Positions 33,483 through 41,408 of a stretch of DNA of 41,408 nucleotides are shown here, piece after piece. The stretch's first letter is position 1; each line of letters starts with the position of its first letter. The notes under the pieces are model-generated. The model saw only the letters and a list, made by a program, of their open reading frames with translations, had not been told where the DNA came from and ran no database searches. The DNA comes from Halioglobus sp. (GTDB lineage: Bacteria > Pseudomonadota > Gammaproteobacteria > Pseudomonadales > Halieaceae): positions 1 to 41,408 of the forward strand of contig PABK01000003.1 of NCBI GenBank assembly GCA_002699145.1. The letters are read 5' to 3'. The position numbers and the translations under genes were made by a program.

Positions 33483-34889
33483 ATGAGCGACGAGCGCGAC
33501 ACCAGCAAACTGTGGGGCGGACGCTTTGGCGAGGCGACCGACGCCTTCGTGCAGCGGTTTACCGCATCGGTCGGCTTCGACCGGCGCATGGCCGCGCAGG
33601 ATATCGCCGGCTCCCTCGCCCACGCGCGCATGTTGCGCAGCGCCGGCGTGCTGGACGACGCGGAGCTGCAATCAATCGAAGACGGTCTGGGGAAAATCGC
33701 CGCGGAGATTGAGGACGGCAGTTTCCGCTGGTCGGTGGAGCTCGAGGACGTGCACATGAACATCGAGGCGCGGCTCACCGAACTGATCGGCGTGACCGGC
33801 AAGAAACTGCACACCGGCCGCTCGCGCAACGACCAGGTAGCCACCGATATCCGCCTCTACCTGCGCGCGGCAATCGATGACCTGGCGGTGGAACTGACCC
33901 GCCTGCAGCGCGGCCTGGTCGAACTGGCGCTGGACAACTGCGACACCATCATGCCGGGCTTCACCCACCTGCAGACCGCGCAGCCGGTGGTCTTCGGACA
34001 CCACCTGCTGGCCTGGAACGAGATGCTCGAACGCGACCACGGCCGGCTGCTGGACTGCCGCGCGCGCATGAACCAGTCGCCCCTGGGCGCCGCCGCGCTG
34101 GCCGGCACCACCTACCCGATCGACCGCGCGATGACCGCGGCGGAGCTGGGCTTCGAGCGCCCCACGGCGAACTCCCTGGACTCCGTGTCGGACCGGGATT
34201 TCGCCATCGAGTTCTGCGCCGCCGGCGCGCTGCTGCTGACGCATTTGTCGCGTATGTCCGAGGAGCTGGTGCTGTGGACCTCGGCGCAGTTCGATTTCGT
34301 CACGCTGCCGGATCGCTTCTGCACCGGCTCGTCCATCATGCCGCAGAAGAAAAATCCCGACGTGCCGGAGCTGGTGCGCGGCAAGGTCGGCCGCGTCAAC
34401 GGCCACCTGGTGTCGCTGCTGACCCTGATGAAGAGCCAGCCGCTGGCCTACAACAAGGACAACCAGGAGGACAAGGAGCCGCTGTTCGACACCGTGGACA
34501 CCCTGTCCGACTGCCTGCGCGCCTTCGCCGACATGGTGCCGGCCATCGAGCCCAACGCCGCGGCAATGCGCGAGGCGGCGCGCCGCGGTTTCTCCACCGC
34601 CACGGACCTGGCCGATTACCTGGTGCGCGCGGGCCTGCCCTTCCGCGACGCCCACGACGTGGTCGGCCGCGCGGTCGCCCACGGCGTGGACAGCGGCCAG
34701 GACCTGGCCGAGATGGATTTGGCCACCCTGCAGGGCTTCTGCGCGGAGATCGGCGAGGACGTCTACGACGTGCTCACGCTGGAGGGCTCTGTCGCCGCCC
34801 GCGATCACCTCGGCGGCACCGCGCCGGCGCAGGTGCGGGCCGCCGCGCAGCGCGCCCTGGCGGCGCTGGACGCCCGCGGCGCCGGCTGA
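33483..34889 (+). CDS. argH: Argininosuccinate lyase ArgH
   Basis: A 468-residue enzyme splitting argininosuccinate into arginine and fumarate, the last step of arginine synthesis. The fumarase/aspartase signature [12 protein letters not shown] begins at G282 with the catalytic Ser loop; HTGRSRNDQ and [12 protein letters not shown] give the other active-site histidines. N terminus [22 protein letters not shown] is the family start. Length is normal (about 460). The algZ-algR operon diverges from it, a neighbourhood known from Pseudomonas. Confidence 0.97.
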   Translation: MSDERDTSKLWGGRFGEATDAFVQRFTASVGFDRRMAAQDIAGSLAHARMLRSAGVLDDAELQSIEDGLGKIAAEIEDGSFRWSVELEDVHMNIEARLTELIGVTGKKLHTGRSRNDQVATDIRLYLRAAIDDLAVELTRLQRGLVELALDNCDTIMPGFTHLQTAQPVVFGHHLLAWNEMLERDHGRLLDCRARMNQSPLGAAALAGTTYPIDRAMTAAELGFERPTANSLDSVSDRDFAIEFCAAGALLLTHLSRMSEELVLWTSAQFDFVTLPDRFCTGSSIMPQKKNPDVPELVRGKVGRVNGHLVSLLTLMKSQPLAYNKDNQEDKEPLFDTVDTLSDCLRAFADMVPAIEPNAAAMREAARRGFSTATDLADYLVRAGLPFRDAHDVVGRAVAHGVDSGQDLAEMDLATLQGFCAEIGEDVYDVLTLEGSVAARDHLGGTAPAQVRAAAQRALAALDARGAG

Positions 34890-34924
34890 GACTCACCCCG
34901 CAGCGGGCAGCGGCGCGACCGGCC

Positions 34925-35914
34925 TCAGGCGTCCGGCTGGAAGCGCAGGCTGGCCTGGAAGGTCACGTCCGGCGCCGACTCCACGTGAATGTCCTCGACC
35001 ACGCTGACATCCACGCTCCAGTGCCGCGCGAAGCGCCAGCGGCCACCCACCGTGAGCAGGAAGGCATCGTCGCCGGTGGCGGTCAGGTCCGAGTCCAGCG
35101 GCCCGGCATGGGCGTCGACCTGGACGATCGCCGACCAGTTCTGCGCGAAGCGCCAGTCCATGCTGATGCCGGCGAACCACAGGTCCTGCTCCTGGAAACC
35201 CTCCACCAGGTCGCCGTCGCCCGCGTGCAGGTAGCCCACCTGGCCGTGCCAGCTCAGCGGCAGGTCTGACAGGTGGTGGCCGGACATGCGCAGCGCGATG
35301 AACACGTCGTCCGCGCCGCTGCCGGTGAAATCGTCGGCGTCGCCGCTGCCGAACTTGTAGCCCAGCACGGCGCTCGCCGCCGCATCACCGCTGTTGTAGA
35401 AGGCGTGGCTCAGCGACAGGCTGACGTCGCCGATTCCGGAGGCGTCGTCCACCAGGCGCGCCTGGCCGTCGCCGGTGGTGTAAAAATAGTCGAGCTGGTC
35501 GCGCGGCACTTTCGAACGCCCGCCATCGGACATGCCCCAGAAGTCGTGCCAGTCATCGATGAACTCGTCCAGTTCCCCGCCCGAGTGCTCCAGCCAGGGC
35601 ACCTCCAGCTGCACATCCCAGTTCTCCGCCAGGCCCAGGCGCAGGTCCAGGGCCAGGCGCAGGGTCTCGCCGTCCAGGTTGACCAGTTCGTCGGCCTTGC
35701 TATCGAGCACGTAGTGGTTGGCGACGCTGCTGTGCAGGGCGCCGGCGAAGCTGCCGGCGGCCGTGGTCATGGCGCTGCGCTGGGAGGGCAGGCCGAACAG
35801 GCCGGCAAAGGGACTGAGGTTTTTCGCGTAGAGCGGCTCGCTGGCCGCCGCGGGGCCGGCCGCCGCCGCGAGGAGCGCCGCCAGCAGGCGGACGGGACAG
35901 AGCTTACCAGTCAA
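34925..35914 (-). CDS. DUF3187 family outer-membrane protein
   Basis: A 329-residue exported protein. The signal peptide (about 1-24) ends in GPAAA before SEPLYAKNLSPFAGLFGLP, the DUF3187 opening. The rest has alternating hydrophobic strands ending in aromatic residues (for example WDVQLEVPWLEH, GDVSLSLSHAF, HVESAPDVTFQASLRFQ), which suggests a beta-barrel. TTG 35914 is the only sensible start: GGGGGAG lies 6 nt upstream and the signal peptide follows. It overlaps the last 11 nt of cyaY. Function of the family is unknown. Confidence 0.8.
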   Translation of the reverse strand: MTGKLCPVRLLAALLAAAAGPAAASEPLYAKNLSPFAGLFGLPSQRSAMTTAAGSFAGALHSSVANHYVLDSKADELVNLDGETLRLALDLRLGLAENWDVQLEVPWLEHSGGELDEFIDDWHDFWGMSDGGRSKVPRDQLDYFYTTGDGQARLVDDASGIGDVSLSLSHAFYNSGDAAASAVLGYKFGSGDADDFTGSGADDVFIALRMSGHHLSDLPLSWHGQVGYLHAGDGDLVEGFQEQDLWFAGISMDWRFAQNWSAIVQVDAHAGPLDSDLTATGDDAFLLTVGGRWRFARHWSVDVSVVEDIHVESAPDVTFQASLRFQPDA

Positions 35915-36221
35915 GTTCCACTCCCCCCTGCTGCGCCATCTGCTGCACCACGAAGGGGCGCAGCAGCGTGTCGTCACGGGTGCTGCGCCAGTCGCCAGCC
36001 GCCTCGTCGTACTCGAAGTGATAGCCACCGGAGCGCGCCGCCAGCCACAGTTGCCGCGCCGGCGGCTGGCGACTGAACACCATACTGCTGCCGTTGTCGA
36101 ACTCCACGGTGAGCACGCCGCCGCCGGATTCGTAGTCGAGGTCGGCGTCCACCTCGTCCAGGGCCAGCTCCAGCGCCTCCATGGTCTGGTCGACCAGCGC
36201 GTTGAATTCCGATTCCGTCAT
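35904..36221 (-). CDS. cyaY: Bacterial frataxin CyaY
   Basis: A 105-residue iron-binding protein that modulates iron-sulfur cluster assembly on IscS/IscU. The acidic first helix (MTESEFNALVDQTMEALELALDE shown in part by its Glu/Asp spacing) provides the iron site. The sheet carries GGVLTVEFDNGSSMVFSRQPPARQLWLAARSGGYHF. Length equals E. coli CyaY (106). The frame is open 28 codons further up, but the family start and the divergent promoter region favour ATG 36221. The lptM-lysA-dapF operon diverges from it, as in E. coli and Pseudomonas. Confidence 0.94.
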   Translation of the reverse strand: MTESEFNALVDQTMEALELALDEVDADLDYESGGGVLTVEFDNGSSMVFSRQPPARQLWLAARSGGYHFEYDEAAGDWRSTRDDTLLRPFVVQQMAQQGGVELDW

Positions 36222-36262
36222 GGGGGTGCTCGCAAACTGTGCAGTATTCAATGATAAGGTCT

Positions 36263-36293
36263 GTTCGCGCGGCTTACTAGCGAACGGTATAAT
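36263..36293 (+). promoter_or_regulatory. lptM operon promoter with adjacent inverted repeat
   Basis: A perfect -10 TATAAT (36288-36293) lies 26 nt before the lptM ATG. The -35 position has no match to consensus; instead the inverted repeat GTTCGC-N11-GCGAAC (36263-36268 / 36280-36285) fills that place. This suggests a factor-dependent promoter or operator shared with divergent cyaY. The 98-nt gap holds nothing else. Confidence 0.5.
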
Positions 36294-36319
36294 TCGCCGC
36301 ATCATTACGGACCCGAATT

Positions 36320-36493
36320 ATGTCGACTACTGCCCGGACATTGCTAGCCTCCCTCGCCTTCGTCGCCCTGGCCGGTTGCGGCCAGATGGGTCCCCTTTAC
36401 CTGCCGGACGAAGACCCGGCGGGAAACGAAGACCCGGCGGGAAACGAAGCCGAGGCGCCGACCGAGGTCGCGCCGCCACCCGCCGACGCCTGA
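36320..36493 (+). CDS. lptM: LptM (YifL/LppL) small lipoprotein
   Basis: A 57-residue lipoprotein. The first 20 residues are a signal peptide with lipobox LAGC (C20). The mature start CGQMGPLYLPD is the signature of LptM, which binds the LptD/LptE translocon and aids LptD disulfide maturation at the outer membrane. A direct repeat of 18 nt (36413-36430 and 36431-36448) encodes DPAGNE twice in the tail. It precedes lysA by 10 nt, in the same place as lppL in Pseudomonas and yifL in E. coli. Confidence 0.9.
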   Translation: MSTTARTLLASLAFVALAGCGQMGPLYLPDEDPAGNEDPAGNEAEAPTEVAPPPADA

Positions 36494-36503
36494 GTACCCG
36501 CCG

Positions 36504-37772
36504 ATGAACCCCTTTACCTACCGCGACGGCGAACTGCACGCCGAGGGAGTGCCGGTTGCCGACATCGCGGCGCGCCACGGCACGCCCTGCTACATCTACT
36601 CCCGGGCGGCTTTGGAATCCGCCTACGGCGAGTACAGCGCGGCCCTGGCCGGCTGTGACCACCTGGTGTGCTACGCGGTCAAGGCGAATTCCAACCTCGC
36701 CGTGCTCGACGTACTGGCCAGGCTGGGGGCCGGCTTCGATATCGTCTCGGTGGGTGAACTGGAGCGCGTACTGGCCGCCGGCGGCGACCCGGCGAAAACC
36801 GTCTTCTCCGGCGTCGGCAAGACCGCCGCCGAGATGGCGCGTGCGCTGCAGGTGGGCATCCGTTGTTTCAACCTGGAATCGGCGGCGGAACTGGAGGCGC
36901 TGGAGCAGGTCGCCGCCGCCGCGGGCCAGGTGGCACCGGTATCGGTGCGCGTCAATCCCGATGTCGACGCCCGCACCCACCCCTATATCTCCACCGGCCT
37001 GCGCGAGAACAAGTTCGGCGTGACCATGGACGAGGCGCTGGCGATGTACCGACGCGCGGCGGAGCTGGAGCACGTGCAGGTGGTCGGCATGGATTGCCAC
37101 ATCGGCTCCCAGCTGACGGATACCGGGCCCTTCATCGACGCCCTGCAGCGCCTGCTCGGCCTGCTCGACGAGTTGCAGGCGCAGGGCATCAGCGTGCGCC
37201 ACCTCGACCTGGGCGGCGGGCTGGGAGTGCGCTACCGCGACGAGGAGCCGCCCTCGGTGGCGCAGTACATCGGCGCACTACGCCAGGCCCTGGGGGGGCG
37301 CAAACTGACCCTGATGCTCGAACCGGGCCGTTCCATCGCCGCCAACGCCGGCCTGCTGGTGACGCGCGTCGAGTACCTCAAGCCGACGCCGGAACACCAT
37401 TTCGCCCTGGTCGACGCGGCCATGAACGACATGATCCGCCCCGCCCTGTACCAGGCCTGGCTGGACATCCAGCCGGTGCGCGCCGACGGCGAGGGCCTGC
37501 AGGCCGACTGGGACATCGTCGGCCCGGTGTGCGAGACCGCCGATTTCCTCGGCCGCCAGCGCCCGCTGCGCCTGGCCCAGGGGGACCTGCTGGCGATGTT
37601 CGGCGCCGGCGCCTACGGTTTCGTCATGAGCTCCAACTACAACACCCGCGGCCGCGCCGCCGAGGTCATGGTGGACGGCGAACACGCCCACCTGGTGCGC
37701 GCGCGCGAAAGCGTCACCGACATGCTGCGCGGCGAGCAGCGCCTGCCCGACCCCGCGGCCGGGGAGCCCTGA
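36504..37772 (+). CDS. lysA: Diaminopimelate decarboxylase LysA
   Basis: A 422-residue PLP enzyme (fold type III) making L-lysine from meso-diaminopimelate. PLP binds K60 in [29 protein letters not shown] and [11 protein letters not shown] are cofactor-phosphate regions, and [11 protein letters not shown] with its Cys completes the active site across the dimer. [18 protein letters not shown] near the end is typical. Length is normal (about 415). dapF, the preceding step, starts 2 nt after its stop. Confidence 0.97.
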   Translation: MNPFTYRDGELHAEGVPVADIAARHGTPCYIYSRAALESAYGEYSAALAGCDHLVCYAVKANSNLAVLDVLARLGAGFDIVSVGELERVLAAGGDPAKTVFSGVGKTAAEMARALQVGIRCFNLESAAELEALEQVAAAAGQVAPVSVRVNPDVDARTHPYISTGLRENKFGVTMDEALAMYRRAAELEHVQVVGMDCHIGSQLTDTGPFIDALQRLLGLLDELQAQGISVRHLDLGGGLGVRYRDEEPPSVAQYIGALRQALGGRKLTLMLEPGRSIAANAGLLVTRVEYLKPTPEHHFALVDAAMNDMIRPALYQAWLDIQPVRADGEGLQADWDIVGPVCETADFLGRQRPLRLAQGDLLAMFGAGAYGFVMSSNYNTRGRAAEVMVDGEHAHLVRARESVTDMLRGEQRLPDPAAGEP

Positions 37773-37774
37773 GC

Positions 37775-38605
37775 GTGCGGCTGCAATTCACCAAGATGCA
37801 CGGCGCGGGCAACGACTTCGTCATGCTCGACGGCATCAGCCAACACTTCCGCCTGCAGCAGAAGCACATCCGCGCGCTGGCGGACCGCCACTTCGGCGTG
37901 GGTTGCGACCAGGTGCTGCTGGTGGAGGCGCCGCGCGACCCGGCGGTGGATTTCCGCTACCGCATCTTCAACGCCGATGGCCAGGAGGTCGAGCAGTGCG
38001 GCAACGGCGCGCGCTGCTTCGCGCGTTTCGTGCGCGAGCGCAAGCTCACCAGCAAGCGCGTCATCAGCGTCGAGACCGCCGCCGGCGTCATCGAACTGCG
38101 CGTGCGCAACCGCTCCGACGTCGAGGTCGATATGGGCGTGCCCGAGCTGGAGCCGGCGCGGATTCCGTTCAGCGCGGCGCAGCGCGCTCTCAGCTACCCG
38201 CTGCAGGTGGACGGCCAGGAACTGGATATCGGCGCCGTATCCATGGGCAATCCGCACGCGGTGTACCGCGTGACGGACGTGGACGAGGCGCCGGTGGCGC
38301 AGCTGGGCCCGCTGATCGAGGCGCATGTGGATTTTCCGCAGCGCGCCAACGCCGGCTTCATGCAGGTCGTCTCCGACCGGCATATCCGCCTGCGCGTGTA
38401 CGAGCGCGGCGTGGGCGAGACCCTCGCCTGCGGCACCGGCGCCTGCGCCGCCGTGGTTTACGGCAGCAAGCGCGGCTGGCTGCGTGAATCCGTGACAGTT
38501 GAGCTGCCCGGGGGTAAGCTTTCCATATCGTGGGCCGGTGAGGGAGAACCTGTGCTCATGACCGGCCCGACCGCGGTGGTGTTCGAGGGAACGATAAAAC
38601 TATAA
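37775..38605 (+). CDS. dapF: Diaminopimelate epimerase DapF
   Basis: A 276-residue cofactor-free racemase converting L,L- to meso-diaminopimelate for lysine and peptidoglycan. The two catalytic cysteines are C75 in EQCGNGARC and C219 in [22 protein letters not shown] is the family N terminus, which fixes GTG 37775 as the start although the frame is open through lysA. Length is normal (274). Spacing of 2 nt from lysA implies coupling. DUF484 gene follows after 60 nt. Confidence 0.97.
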   Translation: MRLQFTKMHGAGNDFVMLDGISQHFRLQQKHIRALADRHFGVGCDQVLLVEAPRDPAVDFRYRIFNADGQEVEQCGNGARCFARFVRERKLTSKRVISVETAAGVIELRVRNRSDVEVDMGVPELEPARIPFSAAQRALSYPLQVDGQELDIGAVSMGNPHAVYRVTDVDEAPVAQLGPLIEAHVDFPQRANAGFMQVVSDRHIRLRVYERGVGETLACGTGACAAVVYGSKRGWLRESVTVELPGGKLSISWAGEGEPVLMTGPTAVVFEGTIKL

Positions 38606-38665
38606 GCGACCACCGGTACAGCGGGGCAGGTCAAACAGGACAGAAACGCCAGAGGGGGATACGCG

Positions 38666-39385
38666 ATGGCAGGGCGCAACGATCAGGCAGGGGCGGCGGC
38701 GGGAGCAGCCGTACTGGCCGATTTCGAACTCAACGATGACATGGTGCGGGAGTACCTGAAGAGCCACGACGACTTCCTGCAACGCAACCCGGATTTGCTC
38801 GACTACCTGCATATCTCCCACGCCTCGGGCAGCGCCATCTCACTGGTGGAGAAGCAGGTCAGTGTGCTGCGCGAACGCAACATCGACATGCGTCACCGGC
38901 TCAAGACCCTGTCCGGCAACGCGCGCGACAACGACCGTCTCTACGATCACACCCGCAAACTGGTGCTGGGACTGCTCGAGGCCACCGATGTGGCACAGCT
39001 CTACGACACTTTCGCGCTCGCCATGCGCACGGATTTCGCCGTGGACCACGCCTGCCTGATCCTGTGGGGTGAAGAGGACGACCATCCAGGCTGTCGCGCG
39101 GTTCCGCTGGAGCAGGCGCAGCAGGTCATCGGGCCGCTGCTGCGCTCCGGCAAGGGCGTCAGCGGGGCGCTGCGCGCCGAGGAGCTGCAGTTTCTCTTTC
39201 CCGAGGGCGGCGAGGTCGGCTCTGCCGCCCTGGCGCCGCTACTGGGCGAGCAGTCCCTCGGGCTGGTCGCCGTGGGCAGCCGCGACGCCAATCGTTACCC
39301 CAGCGGGGTGGGCACCCTGTTCCTGAGCCATATCGCCGACGTCATCGTCAGGCTTCTGCCCCGCCTGACGCCCGCCGGCGGCTGA
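38666..39385 (+). CDS. DUF484 family protein (YigA-like, GAF-type)
   Basis: A 239-residue cytoplasmic protein. The DUF484 N terminus is clear: VREYLKSHDDFLQRNPDLLDYLHISHASGSAISLVEKQ. Then comes a coiled-coil (VLRERNIDMRHRLKTLSGNARDND) and a GAF-like domain (about 95-235) ending in FLSHIADVIVRLL. No activity is established for the family; it lies between dapF and xerC in E. coli (yigA) and Pseudomonas too. AGGGGG 8 nt upstream supports ATG 38666. Stop is 3 nt from the xerC start. Confidence 0.92.
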   Translation: MAGRNDQAGAAAGAAVLADFELNDDMVREYLKSHDDFLQRNPDLLDYLHISHASGSAISLVEKQVSVLRERNIDMRHRLKTLSGNARDNDRLYDHTRKLVLGLLEATDVAQLYDTFALAMRTDFAVDHACLILWGEEDDHPGCRAVPLEQAQQVIGPLLRSGKGVSGALRAEELQFLFPEGGEVGSAALAPLLGEQSLGLVAVGSRDANRYPSGVGTLFLSHIADVIVRLLPRLTPAGG

Positions 39386-39388
39386 ACC

Positions 39389-40312
39389 GTGGCCGCCGCG
39401 GCGCCCGATTCCCTGCAGCGCGCGGCGGGCCAGTTTCTCGACTACCTGCGCGATGTGCGCCAGCTGTCGACGCACACGCTGGACAACTACCGTCGCGACC
39501 TCGACTCCCTGGCGTACTACAGCCGGTCGCAGGGCAAGCCCGACGCGGCGCAACTGGACGAGGCCGACATCCGCGGCTGGGTCAGCCAGTTGCACCGCCG
39601 CGGCCTGGCCGGCAGCAGCATCCAGCGCAGCCTGTCCGCCGCGCGCTCCTTCTTCAATTACCTGGGCCGCGAGAGCGGACAGCCGCGCAACCCGGCGGCC
39701 AGCGTGCAGGCACCGCGCAAGCCGCGGCGCCTGCCGAAGACGCTGGATGTCGACCAGGTGGACCGCTTCCTGGATTTTGCCGACGACGCGCCCCTGGGCC
39801 TGCGCGACCGCGCCATGGCCGAACTGTTCTACTCGTCGGGATTGCGCCTGGCGGAACTCGCGGCGGTCGACCTGCACGATATCGACACGCATACGCGGCT
39901 GCTCACGGTTACCGGCAAGGGCAACAAGACGCGCACGGTGCCGGTGGGCGCGGCCGCCCTGGACGCCATCGCGCGCTGGCTGCGGGTGCGCGAGGCCGAC
40001 GACGACGAGACAGCGCTGTTCACCAGCAGCCGCGGTGGCCGCCTCAGCGCGCGCAGCATCCAGGCGCGACTGCGCCTGCAGGGGCGCCGGACCGGCATGC
40101 ACCAGGACGTGCACCCGCACATGCTGCGCCATTCCTTCGCCAGCCACATGCTCGAGTCCAGCGGCAACCTGCGCGCGGTGCAGGAACTGCTGGGGCACGC
40201 CAACATCTCCACCACGCAGATCTACACCCACCTGGATTTCCAGCACCTGGCGAAGGTCTACGACGCCGCCCACCCGCGCGCGAAAAAAGTTCGCCAGGAC
40301 GAGCCGGAGTAA
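39389..40312 (+). CDS. xerC: Tyrosine recombinase XerC
   Basis: A 307-residue site-specific recombinase that, with XerD, resolves chromosome dimers at dif near the terminus. All catalytic residues are present: R153, K177, H244, R247 (HMLRH), H270 and nucleophile Y279; E. coli has R148, K172, H240, R243, H266, Y275. The SAM-like N-terminal domain covers about 1-105. It is the housekeeping XerC and not a phage integrase, given its fixed place after dapF-DUF484. GTG start. The HAD gene starts 4 nt after the stop. XerD is not in the window. Confidence 0.96.
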   Translation: MAAAAPDSLQRAAGQFLDYLRDVRQLSTHTLDNYRRDLDSLAYYSRSQGKPDAAQLDEADIRGWVSQLHRRGLAGSSIQRSLSAARSFFNYLGRESGQPRNPAASVQAPRKPRRLPKTLDVDQVDRFLDFADDAPLGLRDRAMAELFYSSGLRLAELAAVDLHDIDTHTRLLTVTGKGNKTRTVPVGAAALDAIARWLRVREADDDETALFTSSRGGRLSARSIQARLRLQGRRTGMHQDVHPHMLRHSFASHMLESSGNLRAVQELLGHANISTTQIYTHLDFQHLAKVYDAAHPRAKKVRQDEPE

Positions 40313-40316
40313 ACCC

Positions 40317-41027
40317 GTGGCCGCCATCGAGGTCATTACCTTCGACCTGGACAACACCCTGTGGGACGTGGAGCCGGCGCTGCTGCGCGCCGAGCAGGCG
40401 CAGCAGGACTGGCTGCGCCAGCACCGCCCCGGCGCGGTGGAACACCTGGACCACGAGGCGCTGTTCGCCTTCAAGCAGTCCGTGTGGAAGCGCCACCCGG
40501 AGCTGGCCCACAACGTCACCGCGATGCGCACGCAGACACTGTACGAACTGCAGCGCAATGCCGGCTTTGGCGAGGACGAGGCGCGCGAGGGCGCGCGCCT
40601 GGCCTTCGCCGTGTTCCTCGCCGAGCGCCACAAGGTGGAGCTGTACGAAGAGGCCCTGGACGTACTGCAGGCGCTGGCGCGGGACTACACCCTGGGCGCG
40701 CTGACCAACGGCAACGCCGACATCTACAAGACCGACGCGGCGGAGTATTTCGATTTCGCCTTCCTCGCCGAGGAGATCGGCGCGAGCAAACCGCACCCGG
40801 ACATGTTCGAGGCGGCGCTGCAACACGCGCGGGTCGATGCGCACAGGATCGTGCACGTCGGCGACGACCCGGAGCACGACATTCGCGGTGCCCAGGCGGT
40901 CGGCCTGCGCACGGTGTGGATGAACGGGCGCGGCAAGTCCTGGCCGGGCGGGCAGCCGGCGGACCGGGAGATCGGCAACCTGGCGGAGTTGCCGGCGGCG
41001 GTGGCGGAGATTGCCGGCACGGCGTGA
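40317..41027 (+). CDS. yigB: HAD-superfamily phosphatase, YigB-like
   Basis: A 236-residue phosphohydrolase. Motif I is FDLDNTLWD with nucleophile D10 and acid D12; motif II is LTNGNAD; the Lys of motif III is in GASKPHPDMFEAAL; motif IV is HVGDDPEHDIRGAQ. In E. coli YigB, next to xerC as here, dephosphorylates FMN and a riboflavin precursor. GTG 40317 lies 4 nt after xerC and the frame is open far upstream, but the family start is clear. Last gene in the window; uvrD, which follows in E. coli, is not present. Confidence 0.92.
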   Translation: MAAIEVITFDLDNTLWDVEPALLRAEQAQQDWLRQHRPGAVEHLDHEALFAFKQSVWKRHPELAHNVTAMRTQTLYELQRNAGFGEDEAREGARLAFAVFLAERHKVELYEEALDVLQALARDYTLGALTNGNADIYKTDAAEYFDFAFLAEEIGASKPHPDMFEAALQHARVDAHRIVHVGDDPEHDIRGAQAVGLRTVWMNGRGKSWPGGQPADREIGNLAELPAAVAEIAGTA

Positions 41028-41065
41028 TGGTTTGGCGGTGTTTGGTTCGGTGCTCTGGTTCGGTT

Positions 41066-41191
41066 CTCTGGCCCGGGGCGCTCACGCTTGCCGGGGCCGG
41101 TGCTCTGGCCCGGGGCGCTCACGCTTGCCGGGGCCGGTGCTCTGGCCCGGGGCGCTCACGCTTGCCGGGGCCGGTGCTCTGGCCCGGGGCG
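41066..41191. repeat. 37-bp tandem repeat, three full copies and a partial one
   Basis: Units start at 41066, 41103 and 41140, with a fourth partial unit at 41177-41191. Units are nearly identical, begin CTCTGGCCCGGGGCGC and end GGGGCCGGTG. Reverse-oriented degenerate relatives occur at 116-204. The stretch 41028-41408 contains no credible gene; positions after 41260 show no recognisable feature. Confidence 0.9.
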
Positions 41192-41253
41192 GAAACGCTT
41201 TCTGGCCTCGGAAGGCTGAGATACTCGGCCTGAAAGCGTTTCCGCCTCGGGCC
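41181..41253. repeat. Long hairpin with loop shared with the left-end hairpin
   Basis: Arms 41189-41207 and 41227-41245 pair at 18 of 19 positions (one T-T mismatch). Outer GGCCCG (41181-41186) and CGGGCC (41248-41253) extend the stem. The 19-nt loop 41208-41226 is the reverse complement of 26-44 with one mismatch. Positions 41177-41213 match the reverse complement of 92-128 exactly. It is about 160 nt after the last gene and could end its transcript. Confidence 0.85.
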
Positions 41254-41408
41254 TGGAAGCATCGGCTTAGTCCCGAATTAGTCTGCAGGGGGTCTTCGCA
41301 AAGAGCCGGCACCGGGGAGGGAAAAAGCGGCGCTGCACACTACTGGCGGCCCTCCGGGCTGCCCTCGGTCGGTCGCGAGCCGCGTGGGGATGCGTCTCGC
41401 TCCACTCC

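Noticed and set aside
39389-40312. XerC as a phage or island integrase
   Set aside because: Its position after dapF-DUF484 and its sequence are those of housekeeping XerC; no att repeats or phage genes are nearby.
41066-41191. Tandem 37-bp units as a CRISPR array
   Set aside because: Copies are directly adjacent with no variable spacers, and no cas genes are near.
41260-41408. Possible gene or rRNA fragment at the right edge
   Set aside because: No start, motif or recognisable structure; short GC-rich frames only.

Overview
The window is GC-rich, densely coded bacterial chromosome from a gammaproteobacterium. Several gene blocks have the order known from Pseudomonas and its relatives: algZ-algR-hemC-hemD-hemX-hemY beside argH; cyaY / lptM-lysA-dapF-DUF484-xerC-HAD; trxA-rho-ubiD; and rsd(algQ)-dsbB next to an FKBP lipoprotein and a YheS-type ABC-F ATPase. 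Protein sequences and block order together suggest a Pseudomonas-related or Cellvibrionales/Halieaceae-like marine lineage. That placement is inference; no 16S gene or other direct taxonomic marker is present. I find 42 protein-coding genes, including one 57-codon lipoprotein gene, and no rRNA, tRNA, CRISPR array, prophage or intact insertion sequence. About 40 percent of the starts I favour are GTG or TTG.

Layout. 1-308: repeats and hairpins, no gene. 309-2669: a phasin and a PhaD-like TetR regulator (polyhydroxyalkanoate), a methyltransferase and a peroxiredoxin. 2700-5203: a DASS symporter and moaA. 5265-11817: MoxR ATPase, VWA/CoxE-like protein, small zinc-ribbon membrane protein, DUF1631-like protein and PilZ protein, facing pilU. 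12077-16170: gshA, acpH, dsbB, rsd, facing an FKBP lipoprotein. 16420-20331: YheS-type ABC-F, a gamma-glutamylcyclotransferase-like protein and a GNAT protein, facing GIY-YIG and elbB. 20430-22571: a VTT-membrane-domain/flavin disulfide reductase fusion. 22805-27391: trxA, rho, a palindromic repeat, ubiD and an unassigned beta-propeller protein. 27410-33359 (minus): the algZR-hemCDXY operon. 33483-41027: argH; DUF3187 and cyaY (minus); then lptM-lysA-dapF-DUF484-xerC-HAD. 41028-41408: repeats again, no gene.

Most genes are housekeeping: heme synthesis, lysine/peptidoglycan precursors, arginine, molybdopterin, ubiquinone, thiol and disulfide redox, transcription termination and chromosome-dimer resolution. 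The less understood parts are (1) the MoxR-VWA-zinc ribbon-DUF1631-PilZ gene train, in which the DUF1631-like protein carries a visible internal duplication; (2) the membrane/flavoprotein fusion; (3) two hairpins at opposite ends of the window that share a loop sequence but have unrelated stems; and (4) a perfect 22-bp palindrome between rho and ubiD with a third copy of one arm. The window starts and ends in members of the same repeat family in inverted orientation, so its edges may be assembly breaks. I see no clear-cut new defence or mobile system; items 1 to 4 are the best candidates for something undescribed.
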